From assembly GCF_001021505.1 (NCBI RefSeq), contig NZ_LDPO01000001.1, positions 310,001 through 374,000 on the forward strand: a stretch of 64,000 nt of DNA. Reading direction: 5' to 3'. Shown piece after piece: positions 49,535-58,591 of the stretch. Positions within the stretch are counted from its first letter, which is position 1; every line of letters begins with the position of its first letter. The DNA is from Mycolicibacter heraklionensis (lineage in GTDB: Bacteria; Actinomycetota; Actinomycetes; Mycobacteriales; Mycobacteriaceae). Position numbers and translations under genes: made by a program. Below the pieces are notes generated by a model that ran no database searches, had not been told where the DNA came from, and worked only from the letters and a program-made list of their open reading frames with translations.

Positions 49535-52500
49535 TTGATGCGGCTCGTTACCGGGAACTTCGTGCCGCCGGCCGCGGTCTGCGCGAGTCGCTGCGACTGC
49601 TCGGCGAAGTCATCGACGTTCTTGGCCTTGATCGTCGGGTTGTACATGTGCACGTGGGTGTCGCCACCTGCCGCCTCGGCCGCATCTTCCTGCTGATTGC
49701 GGACACTCTCGTTCTCGAGCGGACGCTTCGCGTTGCCGGCCACGATCGGCGATGAGGGCTTGGCCCCGGCGATACCGGACAGGATCTTGCCGGGCAGCGT
49801 GTTGCCGAAATCGGACAACGGCGAGTCGGACGGCATGAACGTGCTCATGAGTCCCTCGACGCCGATCGCGGCGAGCTGGCCGCCGTAGGCGATGGTGCGG
49901 TTCATCATCTGCGACAGAATCTGCACGGCCGCACCGGAGCCGGGCGCGAACATGTCAGCGGCCATCGCACCGGCACCCTCGGCAGCGCCGAGCGCGCCGC
50001 CGGAGATCGACAAGCCGGGCTTTCCGCCACCAGTGGACCCCATCGGCTGCCCCGGTGCTGTCGACGCCGGCTCATCGCCCTCAGTGACCGGGCCGCCGCC
50101 GGCGTAATGCTTGGCGTTACGCAGCCGGTTCATGCCGTCCATGCCGACGGCGTTAACGGCGCTCTTGGGCTCCACGAACTCGCCGGGCTGCAGCCACGAC
50201 AACTGAGTATCTTGCGCGTTCGGTGGCCGCAGCAGCGAGCCGAGCATCGCGCCCTCCATCGGCGCGATCGCCATGTTGCCCAGGAACGTCACGACCCACT
50301 TCGCCAGGCCCGGCAGACCGTCTTTGAGACCAAACGCGTCGTCCATCTCGGCGCCGAAATCCATCGCCGGCAGATCCTGGCGGCCGTTGTGCCGCTGCAT
50401 ACCGCCCATACCGTCGTTACCGGGGCCGGGCGTGACATCGTCACCGTGATTGCTGTTGCGGTGCCGGCGATGCGCGTTGCTGTCCTCGTCGCTGGACTTG
50501 ATGAAAACCGGGTCGTTGCGCGTGCCAACTGGCCCCTGCGGCGCGTTCGGGTCGGTGAGCACGATGCCGCCCTCACCGGGGCCGGGAGCGCGGCGGCTAC
50601 CGCCGGTCGAGTACCCGGTGAGCATCCCGGCGCGGGCCGCCGCGCGCAGCCGCAGCATCGCGTTCTGGCCGCCCACAGCGCTGACCTCGTCCGCGGTCCA
50701 CACGTGCTCACCGGGCGCCAGCAGCGACAGCTCGGAGTCGACACCATCCGGTCCGTCACCGCGGATCGGACCACCGCCGGCGTGACCAGGAATGTGCAGG
50801 AAGTGCTCGACCTTACCGAAACCGTCCGCGGCCATATGACCGAGCGCGCCGACCGCCTTACCGACCGCACCGGGGATGTCGCCGAGCGAATGCAGCAGCC
50901 CATCGACGCCGTCCTTGATCGCCTGAAACGGGTGCGCGTCCTTGATCTTCTCGAAATCGGCCTTCGCCGTCTCGATCACGTGACCGACCTTGTGACCGAA
51001 ATCGTCGAGCGCGTGCCAGGTGTCGTTCACTGCGTGCCACAGGTGCATGAAGCTGTCGTAGGCGCCGGTGACCGGCCGGGCGACCTGCTCGATCGACTTC
51101 CACACGATGCCGAACGCTTGCCCGATTCCCTCGCGGTGCTGGACTATCCAGTTCATCGCCGTGTTGAGCTTCTCGAGCCCGGACGTGACCGTCGGCAAGA
51201 ACGCAGTGCCCATCGACACTTTCAACGAGTCCCAGGCCGCACCGAGCTTTTTGATGTTGCCCTGGTAGGTGTCGAGGGCTTCGGCGCTGCCCTCGACGTT
51301 GCCCTTGTCGTCGGGCTTGGAGCCCGCGATGCTGGCGGCCGTGCGCTGCGCCGACGCGTTGGCTTCACCGGTGAGTTGTTGGAACGCCTGCCCCGACACC
51401 TGGTCGCCGATGAGCGCCTGAATCGCTTGCTGCCGTGTCTGCTGCGAGCCCTGCCCGGACGCCAGCAACTGCGAAAACCCGCGCGACTGCTGAAACAGCG
51501 TGTTGAACTGCTCGACCTTTTTGACGTCATCGTCGTCGATGTCGCCGCGTGACTTCCGGTATTGCTTGAACGTCAGCTCACCCGAACGGATCTCATCGGC
51601 AACCTTGCGCTGCTCGGGGTTCATCGCCGCGAGCATCTGCTGAATCGACTGCTGTACCTGCGCGTTCTGGTAGTTGGCGTCGATGTTGACCATGCCGTTT
51701 TTGTCGGTGTGCGCGGTGATCGCGTCGGCCAGCTTTTGGATCGTGCCCAGCGGGTCCGCGGAGAACTGGGTCTTGACCTGCATCGGGTCCAGGCCGAGCG
51801 CGCCCCATTCGGCTCGCATCTGGTTAGTCGGTGCCTGAATTTTCTGAATCAGGTGCAGCACGTCCTGGCCTGCGTTGTCGGCGTGCATCCCCGACTGCGT
51901 CATCTGCGCGACCATCGCCATCCACTGCGGCGCACCGATTCCCATGCTCGACGCGACCGGCTCGACGATGTGCATCGCGCCCGCGAACTCGCCCAGCGGC
52001 ACCTTGGCAGCGCCGGCGCCGGTGACGATCTGCGACCCCACCGACGCCGCATCGGATGCCTTCAGTTGGTAATCACTGATCTGCGTGGTGATCGCCGACA
52101 GGGCTGTTTCCAGCGGCACGTCCTCGATGGCCGCCATCTGCGCACCGGCCTTGAGCACCGAACCCATATCGCCGGCGTTGCGGTGCCCTGCCTTCGCAAC
52201 AAAGTAGGCGCCGTTCATCAGCTCACCGGGGTCGATGCCGACTTGCGGCGCCATCGACAGCACCATGTTCTGAATCGACTGCAGCTTGTCGACGGGAATG
52301 TCGGCCGCAGTGTGCAGCTTCATCAGCTCGGCCTGGAAGTCAGCGGCAGGTGGAACGCTCTTGGCGATCGCGATGCCGAGGCCAGCCACTGCGGCGGTGA
52401 CACCACCGACGGCGAGCGCCGTGCCGCTCAAGCCGGCGAATGCGCCGCCGAACAGGCCAGCCGACTCGGCGCTCTTGGCGGTCGCGTCCGTGACGGCGCG

Positions 52501-52923
52501 GTGCGCGGCCTCGGTGTCGTTGAGTGCGTCGACGTAGTTGCGTGCGTCGCGGCCGGAGCGCGCCCGGGCGTCGGCCAGCGCCAGTTCGGCCGTCATCGCC
52601 TTCGAGGACAGGTCACCGTGCTTACCGCGAACCTCGGCCAGACGCGTTTCGGCGATCTCGGCCTGCCGCCGCGACCGTTCCATGCGGGACGCGGCGGCGG
52701 CCTCGGCGTCAGCGGTCGCCGAATAGGTCGCCTGCAAACCATCGAGGTCGCGGCGCACCCGATCGGCACGGCCGAGCACACCGTCGAACAACGAACCGGT
52801 TGCGCGCGCGAAATCGTCGCTGATGGCGCGTCCAGCTCGGCCGAAGATTGCTTCGGCTTCGCGTGCCGCTTCCATCGCGGCGGTGCGTGAGAGTCGGGTC
52901 ATGACGTCGATGTAGATCGGCAT
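49531..52923 (-). CDS. Tape measure protein
   Basis: The protein has 1130 residues. The N-terminal 150 form a charged coiled coil (MEAAREAEAIFGRAGRAIS). A hydrophobic Ala/Gly segment follows (about 160-190), then the TP901-type tape-measure core with ELMNGAYFVAKAGHRNAG. The Gly/Pro-rich C-terminal third carries more hydrophobic stretches. Its length implies a tail of about 170 nm by the 1.5 angstrom per residue rule. It directly follows the tail assembly chaperones. Confidence 0.88.
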   Translation of the reverse strand: MPIYIDVMTRLSRTAAMEAAREAEAIFGRAGRAISDDFARATGSLFDGVLGRADRVRRDLDGLQATYSATADAEAAAASRMERSRRQAEIAETRLAEVRGKHGDLSSKAMTAELALADARARSGRDARNYVDALNDTEAAHRAVTDATAKSAESAGLFGGAFAGLSGTALAVGGVTAAVAGLGIAIAKSVPPAADFQAELMKLHTAADIPVDKLQSIQNMVLSMAPQVGIDPGELMNGAYFVAKAGHRNAGDMGSVLKAGAQMAAIEDVPLETALSAITTQISDYQLKASDAASVGSQIVTGAGAAKVPLGEFAGAMHIVEPVASSMGIGAPQWMAMVAQMTQSGMHADNAGQDVLHLIQKIQAPTNQMRAEWGALGLDPMQVKTQFSADPLGTIQKLADAITAHTDKNGMVNIDANYQNAQVQQSIQQMLAAMNPEQRKVADEIRSGELTFKQYRKSRGDIDDDDVKKVEQFNTLFQQSRGFSQLLASGQGSQQTRQQAIQALIGDQVSGQAFQQLTGEANASAQRTAASIAGSKPDDKGNVEGSAEALDTYQGNIKKLGAAWDSLKVSMGTAFLPTVTSGLEKLNTAMNWIVQHREGIGQAFGIVWKSIEQVARPVTGAYDSFMHLWHAVNDTWHALDDFGHKVGHVIETAKADFEKIKDAHPFQAIKDGVDGLLHSLGDIPGAVGKAVGALGHMAADGFGKVEHFLHIPGHAGGGPIRGDGPDGVDSELSLLAPGEHVWTADEVSAVGGQNAMLRLRAAARAGMLTGYSTGGSRRAPGPGEGGIVLTDPNAPQGPVGTRNDPVFIKSSDEDSNAHRRHRNSNHGDDVTPGPGNDGMGGMQRHNGRQDLPAMDFGAEMDDAFGLKDGLPGLAKWVVTFLGNMAIAPMEGAMLGSLLRPPNAQDTQLSWLQPGEFVEPKSAVNAVGMDGMNRLRNAKHYAGGGPVTEGDEPASTAPGQPMGSTGGGKPGLSISGGALGAAEGAGAMAADMFAPGSGAAVQILSQMMNRTIAYGGQLAAIGVEGLMSTFMPSDSPLSDFGNTLPGKILSGIAGAKPSSPIVAGNAKRPLENESVRNQQEDAAEAAGGDTHVHMYNPTIKAKNVDDFAEQSQRLAQTAAGGTKFPVTSRIK

Positions 52924-52928
52924 CGGCC

Positions 52929-53811
52929 CTACTCCCTTCGTTTCCCGCGGTTGATGGCGTCACGCACCGACGAGCGGTAGCGGTCACGGATCTCGGCTTG
53001 CTTTCGTTGTTCGCGGCGCCGCAGCGCCTCGACGAGCGGCTCGTCGAGGCCGTCCCGCGACGGCGGTTCGCCGCCGCGGTCGGCGCGTGACAATGCGACC
53101 TCGAGGGCTGTCCGGGCGGCGATCTTGCGGTCATACGTCCAGTCGACGAACTCCGCCTCGACCACCGCGCCGTCCGGCAGCGGCGTCAGCACCGAATACA
53201 GCCGCAGGCTCGACTGGCCGTCTTCGATGACCTCGACGAGCCGGTGCGTGCGCTCGACGCGCTCACGGAATGAGCTCGTCTCGGGCAGGTCCGACAGCAG
53301 CGCGAGCAGCTCCCGACTGCTCATGGCTCCGGTGTGCCATTCCCGGATGTGACGTCCGGGGTGGTAGCGGCTAAGCGCCGCTTCCGTCTCCCGCGGGAGT
53401 AGGCGCCACAGTGCCAAGGCTTCCCGCACTTTTCGAGTCCTCCCGGCGGCGCCGGGCCAGCTCGGTCTGCATCTTCCACCAGGCGACGTTGACGTCGTTG
53501 CCGCGGCCACCGGCGGCGACGAACGCCTCGTAGCGGTCGCCGAGGATCGCCCGGGCGAGCTGAATGTGGTAGTGCTCCACCAGCTCACCGTTTTTGCGGT
53601 ACGGCTCGAGCAGGTTGCCGTCCTCGTCCTTGTCCCAGCCCTCGGATTCCAGCTTGAGCTGGTCGTAGCGGCGCTGCTGGTCGTCGTCGAGCAGCGACGG
53701 GTTCGGGATCTCGAACACACCGCCATCGGTGACGATGCGCACCGATGCCGCGAATCCGAGGTAGTCGGCGGCTTGCTCGCGGGCCTCGGCGACACTGTTG
53801 TACTGGCTCAT
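52929..53811 (-). CDS. Tail assembly chaperone fusion (G-T type) made by ribosomal frameshift
   Basis: The second frame (52929 to beyond 53436) has no start of its own and encodes REALALWRLLPRETEAALS and a charged C-terminal part. Continuous translation needs a shift out of the first chaperone frame. The second frame is +1 (or -2) relative to the first. Shifting at AAAA (53430-53433) would join residue 126 of the first protein to VREALAL. Such fusions bind the tape measure and major tail protein during tail assembly. The shift site is inferred. Confidence 0.65.
53371..53811 (-). CDS. Tail assembly chaperone (G type)
   Basis: The protein has 146 residues, acidic in the first half (IPNPSLLDDDQQRRYDQLKL) and basic near the end. 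It is the shorter product of the two-frame chaperone region between the major tail and tape measure genes, in the canonical siphovirus order. Confidence 0.78.
   Translation of the reverse strand: MSQYNSVAEAREQAADYLGFAASVRIVTDGGVFEIPNPSLLDDDQQRRYDQLKLESEGWDKDEDGNLLEPYRKNGELVEHYHIQLARAILGDRYEAFVAAGGRGNDVNVAWWKMQTELARRRREDSKSAGSLGTVAPTPAGDGSGA
53429..53436 (-). other. Candidate frameshift site for the tail chaperones
   Basis: On the minus strand the first frame reads TCG-AAA-AGT. Slippage of tRNA-Lys by +1 along AAAA gives AAA-GTG and enters the second frame. The site lies about 20 codons before the first frame's stop, where siphovirus shifts usually occur. Most known cases shift -1, so this needs direct proof. 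Confidence 0.4.
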
Positions 53812-53850
53812 GATTTTCTAATCTCCTTGTGGGTGTTGCGTTTTCGTGAA

Positions 53851-53895
53851 TCGACCCGAGGCGCACCCTCGGGGAGTGGGGTGCGCCTCGAGTCG
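53851..53895. terminator. Hairpin between major tail protein and tail chaperone genes
   Basis: Arms 53851-53868 and 53878-53895 pair at 17 of 18 positions (core CGAGGCGCACCC) around a 9-nt loop. In the minus-strand transcript the hairpin starts 6 nt after the major tail gene. It would lower read-through into the chaperones, whose product is needed in much smaller amounts. Confidence 0.6.
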
Positions 53896-53900
53896 ATGGA

Positions 53901-54920
53901 TCAGGCGACCGCGGTGATCGAGTTCGATGCCGTCGACGTCGCGGTCTGGTCGTTGGCGCCCTCGGCCACGACCTTGAACACATAGGCACTGCTGGTCGTC
54001 AGCCCGGACACGGTCAGCGTGGTCGTGCTGCCGTTGACCGTCGGCGACCCCTGCAGCGTCGCCGACGTGAACTCGCCCGCACCGCCGACCTGCTGCAGCA
54101 CCGTGTAGGTGTACGGTTCGTCACCGGTCGGCGTGGTGAACGCCACGGTCGCCTTATCGCCGCTGACCGCGGTGGCGACCGGTGCGGTGGACGAGAACGT
54201 CGGCGCGCCACCCAGGCCGCGCCACTGCACACCGTCACGGCAGATCCACATGACCTCACCGGTGTTCGGGTCGAACAGCGGATTGAACGTGAGCTGCCCA
54301 GACTCGGTCTTCTTACGGCCGAGGTCGATCTTGCCCTTTTTGTTGGTCTGGCAACGCGGCAGAACACGCGCCATGAGCTGGCCGCTGCCGTCGGTGCCGA
54401 ATGCGATGATCACGCGATCCTGCAGGTAATCCATCGGGCCGCGCTTGACCTGATAGCCGGGCGTGCCGATCGCCGGCAGGTTGTACAGCGGCAGCTCGAA
54501 GTGCAGCGCATCGGTCACCGGGTTCGCCTCGAGCGGCGTGAAACTCAGCGCGTCGTCGAGCTTGGTGATCACGTTGCGGGTAGTGCGCACTGACTGCGCG
54601 GTCGGTGTCTGCTGCACGGTGATGTCGGGGGCGATCTCGGTGGTGTCGGGCTCGAGTTCTCCCGGGTGATAGAAACCGAGGTTCGGGCCGTCCGAGGTGA
54701 TGAACAGATCCGAACGGATCGAGCCGTCAGCCGCGAACGGTGTCAGCAGCCCCAGGTTGCCCAGGCCAACGGCCGGATCGGAGCAGTCGAACGTCGAACC
54801 GTCCGGATTCCAGTAGTCGCGGATGAACACGTCTGTGGTCTGCCAGTACCGCTGCGCCAGCGGGTTGACGTTCGGCTCGACGATCTCGGTGTAGGTACCG
54901 CCTTCAGCGGGCAGAGACAT
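53901..54920 (-). CDS. Major tail protein with C-terminal FN3/Ig-like domain
   Basis: The protein has 339 residues. The first 235 form the tail-tube subunit. The last 100 are a fibronectin type III-like domain (APVATAVSGDKATVAFTTP, then LTVSGLTTSSAYVFKVVA), which would decorate the outside of the tail. It lies between the tail terminator and the chaperones, the standard place. Confidence 0.84.
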   Translation of the reverse strand: MSLPAEGGTYTEIVEPNVNPLAQRYWQTTDVFIRDYWNPDGSTFDCSDPAVGLGNLGLLTPFAADGSIRSDLFITSDGPNLGFYHPGELEPDTTEIAPDITVQQTPTAQSVRTTRNVITKLDDALSFTPLEANPVTDALHFELPLYNLPAIGTPGYQVKRGPMDYLQDRVIIAFGTDGSGQLMARVLPRCQTNKKGKIDLGRKKTESGQLTFNPLFDPNTGEVMWICRDGVQWRGLGGAPTFSSTAPVATAVSGDKATVAFTTPTGDEPYTYTVLQQVGGAGEFTSATLQGSPTVNGSTTTLTVSGLTTSSAYVFKVVAEGANDQTATSTASNSITAVA

Positions 54921-54963
54921 GATGGATTCCCTTCGATGTGTGCCCGGTTGGGCCGTGGACAGG

Positions 54964-55365
54964 TCAGTTGCCTGGTTGGTTGCGCAGGACCGCGACGTAG
55001 CGCGCGATGTAGCGTTTGACGAACGGGTCGCTGTACTTGTCGAACCTCGGCCCCATGTGCGGCTCGACGCGGCCCTGCACGACCAGGCCGCTCGGCAGCA
55101 CCACGTCGTCGCCGGCGGTCAGCGACATCAGCCTGCGGTCGCCCTCGAGCGCGACATCCAATGCCTTATCGCGGGTCTCGCCGAGCGTCGCGACCGACAC
55201 CAACGCCCGCTGCATCACGCGGTCGCTATGCGGGTGCAGGGACGTCACGACGAACGCCGGCAGGTCGTCGTCACTGCCGTGCTCTGGCCCAACGAAGTAG
55301 CCGAGCGGCATCAGCGCGCCGATGATGAACGCCTCCGGCGGTATGGACTTGCCGTAGTCGATCAT
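54964..55365 (-). CDS. Tail terminator protein
   Basis: The protein has 133 residues with an alpha/beta fold. It lies directly before the major tail gene, the usual position of the tail terminator that caps the tube. LPAFVVTSLHPHSDRVMQRAL and the C-terminal VKRYIARYVAVLR are the clearest segments. It overlaps the upstream gene by 4 bp (ATGA). Confidence 0.7.
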   Translation of the reverse strand: MIDYGKSIPPEAFIIGALMPLGYFVGPEHGSDDDLPAFVVTSLHPHSDRVMQRALVSVATLGETRDKALDVALEGDRRLMSLTAGDDVVLPSGLVVQGRVEPHMGPRFDKYSDPFVKRYIARYVAVLRNQPGN

Positions 55366-55931
55366 CGGTGCCGTCTCCCCTTGCCGGGCCGGCCCGCTGC
55401 GCGGCGGCTGCGGCGTCGTTCGTTCTGGCCGCGACGGAATTCCGCGGATCGCTGCTGACGTGCCATGCGGACTCGGGTCTGCTGCACGGCGATCTCGTCG
55501 GCCCCGGCTCCGGCCGCGTGCAGCTCGGCGAGCCGGACGAGTGCCTTGCGTAGGTGCGACTGCGCGTGCATCACGCCGTCATCGCCGATCACCGGTGCTG
55601 TACCGCCGAAGTGCTCGGCCGTCCGGCTGAACACCGCGTACTCAGGCATGTGGATCGTGCCCAACTCCTGCCACAGTGCGAGCGGATCGAGTCGCGAGAT
55701 CACACGCCGCACACCCCGCCGCGGGTGCTCGACGTGGATCGAATCGCGGAAACCGCCCGGCTCGTCGAACGGCGGCGCATCGCGTTTCGGTGGCCGGTCG
55801 CCGAACACCGGCGCAATCGACCGCGCGTATTCGCAGACCTCGCCGGCGAAGTGATCGAGGCCGTCCTCGACCTCGCGCGCCGTCAGGGCCGCGCCGGCGG
55901 CGGCGAGAATCGCCTCGATCTCACCCGCCAT
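55362..55931 (-). CDS. HK97 gp10-like head-tail connector / minor capsid protein
   Basis: The protein has 189 residues. A long N-terminal helix is followed by a beta-rich middle (GGFRDSIHVEHP, RLDPLALWQELGTIHMPEYAV), as in gp10-type joining proteins. The tail is very basic (RRRSRRAAGRPGKGRRHR). Start and preceding stop share one base (TGATG). Confidence 0.66.
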   Translation of the reverse strand: MAGEIEAILAAAGAALTAREVEDGLDHFAGEVCEYARSIAPVFGDRPPKRDAPPFDEPGGFRDSIHVEHPRRGVRRVISRLDPLALWQELGTIHMPEYAVFSRTAEHFGGTAPVIGDDGVMHAQSHLRKALVRLAELHAAGAGADEIAVQQTRVRMARQQRSAEFRRGQNERRRSRRAAGRPGKGRRHR

Positions 55932-56191
55932 CAGTCGGCATCGCTTCCACGGTTCGGGCTCTTCATCAGGTCGATCGCCCCGACGAGCAGACCGGCAGTG
56001 ATGTATGGCGGTTGCGGTCCGTGTCGCGGGAAATTGCCGATGCGTCCGATCCGGTCGCCGGCGTCATCGATGCGTTGCGCGCCGAGAACCAATACGGCAT
56101 CGGTAACGACCTCGTCGTCGTCGAACATCAGCGCGGCTACCGCTTCGATCGCCGCCTCGAGCGCGGCTACTGATTCAGCCTTATCCGCCAT
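55931..56191 (-). CDS. Small head-tail connector region protein
   Basis: The protein has 86 residues from ATG 56191. The N-terminal half is a helical stretch (SVAALEAAIEAVAALMFDDD). It fits without gaps between two connector genes, overlapping the upstream gene by 11 bp. I recognise no specific family. Confidence 0.55.
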   Translation of the reverse strand: MADKAESVAALEAAIEAVAALMFDDDEVVTDAVLVLGAQRIDDAGDRIGRIGNFPRHGPQPPYITAGLLVGAIDLMKSPNRGSDAD

Positions 56192-56621
56192 CGGTCGGCT
56201 TTCCGCCGCCGCGCCATTCGCAGACGATCCACACGTGGTCGGGTTGGCCGTCGAGGTCGTATTGCACCTCGGGTCGGCCGATGATCTTGTAATCCCGCTG
56301 GCCGAGCGCGGTGCCGCGCTCCGGCCGCAACCGGGCCGTGTTCGGAATCTCGGCGATGTACACCAGCTCGCCGTCCTGGTCGAAGTCAACGGTCGGGATG
56401 CCCTGGCCGTCGACGATCGGTAGGAACACCCACGCGCGCTCACTGTTGGTCGTGGTGTCCGACTGTTCTTCGGTCGGACCTGTCGAGACCACGTCGAACA
56501 CGCAACCGAACACCTCGGCGACCGATTCACCGAATTTCGGCTGGTTGAGACCGTCCTTTTGGCCGGTGGCGACGTCGGTGACGACGTAAACGGTGTCGCC
56601 GCCCGGGTATTCGCCGCTCAC
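56181..56621 (-). CDS. Head-tail joining protein
   Basis: The protein has 146 residues from GTG 56621, which overlaps the upstream stop (GTGA). It is beta-rich (GDTVYVVTDVATGQK, then DGELVYIAEIPNTARL). Position after the adaptor and before the gp10-like gene fits a head-closure or stopper protein. Confidence 0.66.
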   Translation of the reverse strand: MSGEYPGGDTVYVVTDVATGQKDGLNQPKFGESVAEVFGCVFDVVSTGPTEEQSDTTTNSERAWVFLPIVDGQGIPTVDFDQDGELVYIAEIPNTARLRPERGTALGQRDYKIIGRPEVQYDLDGQPDHVWIVCEWRGGGKPTDGG

Positions 56622-57067
56622 GGGTACGTCCACGGCGTGCCGACGCCAGACCACGGCGTAGGCCAGCCCGCGTGACGGTCGTCGGCGTCGAAATCGTTCG
56701 GCACGCAACTCGACATCGGCACGGCCTCGAGCGGGATGCCGAGCAGCTGCTTGTGCGTGTCGGTGAACTCGAGCGCTTTCATGGGCTCGGCGAAACTGCC
56801 GGCGTCCATGCGGTGTCCGGCCGTCTTCGAGTAGGTCTGCAGCTTGCCGTAGCGCTGGTAACGCACGGCATTACTGACGACGTCGTAGACGACGAACTGC
56901 GCCGCCGGATCGTCGGAGCTGATGCCGGGTTTGTGGTCGTAGATCCACGACGACGCGACGGTGAGCAGCAGCGTCGCCATCGCGCGACGTTGCGGGGTGA
57001 GCGGCGGACCATCCCACAGGGCAAGAAACCCGCTGATGTCCAGAAACGGCTGCACGGGACTGGTCAC
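56618..57067 (-). CDS. Head-to-tail adaptor
   Basis: The protein has 149 residues. The helical N-terminus (LTPQRRAMATLLLTVASSWIY) and its place after the major capsid gene match the HK97 gp6-like adaptor that docks beneath the portal. The GYxRYGKLQTYSKTAG-like middle is typical of actinophage adaptors. Confidence 0.72.
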   Translation of the reverse strand: MTSPVQPFLDISGFLALWDGPPLTPQRRAMATLLLTVASSWIYDHKPGISSDDPAAQFVVYDVVSNAVRYQRYGKLQTYSKTAGHRMDAGSFAEPMKALEFTDTHKQLLGIPLEAVPMSSCVPNDFDADDRHAGWPTPWSGVGTPWTYP

Positions 57068-57087
57068 CGCCGCTCACCCCACCATCG

Positions 57088-57462
57088 TCAGTCGCGGTAC
57101 TTGGCGATGAGATCGACCTTGCTCATCGCGTCGGCCTCGGCGAACTCCATGCCTTGGCTGACCGCGTAGGCGACCCACTGCTCTTTCGACGCGACCTGCG
57201 CAGGCCGATCGACCGGCTCAATAGCCGCTTCGGTGGTCGGCTCCTGCGCGAATGCACCCGGTGGCACCGTGGGCTGCGGGACGTCATCCCGCAGCCCGTC
57301 GGCGTCGTGGTCGCCGAGCGGCACGACGAGCCCCAGACGCACGAAATGCGCTCGCTGCACGTCGTTGAGCCACCGAATCACCGAACCGGCGTAGTACGGC
57401 TGCAGTCGACCATCCGGGTCGGCTGCGTTGACCATCGGAGCGACAACCTCGTAACCGCTCAC
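57088..57462 (-). CDS. Head-region hypothetical protein
   Basis: The protein has 124 residues. The first part (YAGSVIRWLNDVQRAHFVRLGLV) and the C-terminal SAP-like helix pair (SKEQWVAYAVSQGMEFAEADAMSKVDLIAKY, about 93-123) are recognisable; the middle is Pro-rich. The helix pair resembles the Rho-N/SAP-type domains found in such phage proteins. It overlaps the major capsid gene by 4 bp. Confidence 0.62.
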   Translation of the reverse strand: MSGYEVVAPMVNAADPDGRLQPYYAGSVIRWLNDVQRAHFVRLGLVVPLGDHDADGLRDDVPQPTVPPGAFAQEPTTEAAIEPVDRPAQVASKEQWVAYAVSQGMEFAEADAMSKVDLIAKYRD

Positions 57463-58508
57463 GAGGGCAGAATCCCGGTGATCTCAACGGCGGCCAACGG
57501 CTCGACGATGAACGGCGTCGTGATCCGGCGGGCACGAACACGCCACCGGTCGTTCGAGTCCTCGCGCATCGACTTCGTCTGCACCAACGAACGGCCAGCA
57601 CCGGCGCCACCGTCGGCGTCGGCACCGGGCGTTGTTGCCCCGGTGTAGCCGGGCGCCGGCAGCTTCTCGTCGGCCATGCCGCCGAACACCTTCGTGTCGA
57701 TCACAGCCGCGTACGGCGACGTCGGCAGGTTCGGGGAGCCGAGCCACAGCTTGCCGGCCAGCTTCCCTGCCATGCTCGAGTTGAGGCCCTCGAACACCGG
57801 CATCGCGGTAACGCCGCTGCTGCCGATGTCCTCACGCGCCCACCGCGCGTTAAGCGCTTCGTCGCTGAACACCAGCGCGAACGTCTCGAGGTCGCAGAGC
57901 ACCGTGTCGGCGACGTACCCCTGCTTGAGTTTCCGCAGCACCTGGTCGCCCATCATCACGTCGCGCAGAATGTTCGCCGCCGCATCACCCGAGCCGTCCC
58001 AGTACCGCTTGGTGGTCGGCGCGGTGCTGGTGATCGAGTTCGCGCCGGCGGCCTGTTGCTGGGTGATAGCTGCGACGATCGCGGACATCGCGACACTGTC
58101 GATCGTGTCGACCATGCTGTTGATCAGCTTGACCAGCGATACCTGCAGCGGCTGCCAGTTCTGGCGTGCGATCGACTCGTCGAAGATCAGCGTGTCGAGG
58201 CCCCACTTCACGGTCGATGCGATCTGCGCCGGGCCGGTGGGGATCGGGGCCAGCGGGTATTCACCGCCGGGCTCGATCGCCTGCGGCTGCCGGCCAGCGA
58301 AGATCGATTCGATCTGCTCGTACAGGATCGAGCCGGAATCGGTGTAGATCTGCGACTTGAGGATCTTGTCGGAGACGTACATCTGGTCGGCAATGGTGCG
58401 CAGCGCCCGGTAGAGCATGGTCGGGTCGTTGAGGAACCGCGAAATCGCGATGATGTCCTGCGTAGTCAGATCACCCGTCGGCGCGCCGGGAGGGTTCAAA
58501 ACGGTCAT
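57459..58508 (-). CDS. Major capsid protein (HK97 fold)
   Basis: The protein has 349 residues and lies after protease, scaffold and decoration genes. The DKILKSQIYTDSGSILYE and IASTVKWGLDTLIFDES segments fit the N-arm and E-loop of the encapsulin-like HK97-fold actinophage capsids. The C-terminal part ends in RWRVRARRITTPFIVEP. AAAGG lies ahead of ATG 58508. A strong hairpin precedes the gene. Confidence 0.86.
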   Translation of the reverse strand: MTVLNPPGAPTGDLTTQDIIAISRFLNDPTMLYRALRTIADQMYVSDKILKSQIYTDSGSILYEQIESIFAGRQPQAIEPGGEYPLAPIPTGPAQIASTVKWGLDTLIFDESIARQNWQPLQVSLVKLINSMVDTIDSVAMSAIVAAITQQQAAGANSITSTAPTTKRYWDGSGDAAANILRDVMMGDQVLRKLKQGYVADTVLCDLETFALVFSDEALNARWAREDIGSSGVTAMPVFEGLNSSMAGKLAGKLWLGSPNLPTSPYAAVIDTKVFGGMADEKLPAPGYTGATTPGADADGGAGAGRSLVQTKSMREDSNDRWRVRARRITTPFIVEPLAAVEITGILPS

Positions 58509-58532
58509 GGCCGTTTACCTTTCAGGTAGTGA

Positions 58533-58576
58533 GAACGGCACCGGATCGCCAAGGAGGAAACGATCCGGTGCCGTTC
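58533..58576. promoter_or_regulatory. 16-bp perfect hairpin upstream of the major capsid gene
   Basis: Arms 58533-58548 (GAACGGCACCGGATCG) and 58561-58576 are exact complements around a 12-nt loop. In the minus-strand message it lies between the decoration and major capsid genes, 24 nt before the capsid start. It has no U-tract, so it may be an mRNA-processing or stabilising element rather than a terminator. Confidence 0.65.
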
Positions 58577-58591
58577 GATTGGGGGGTGGGG

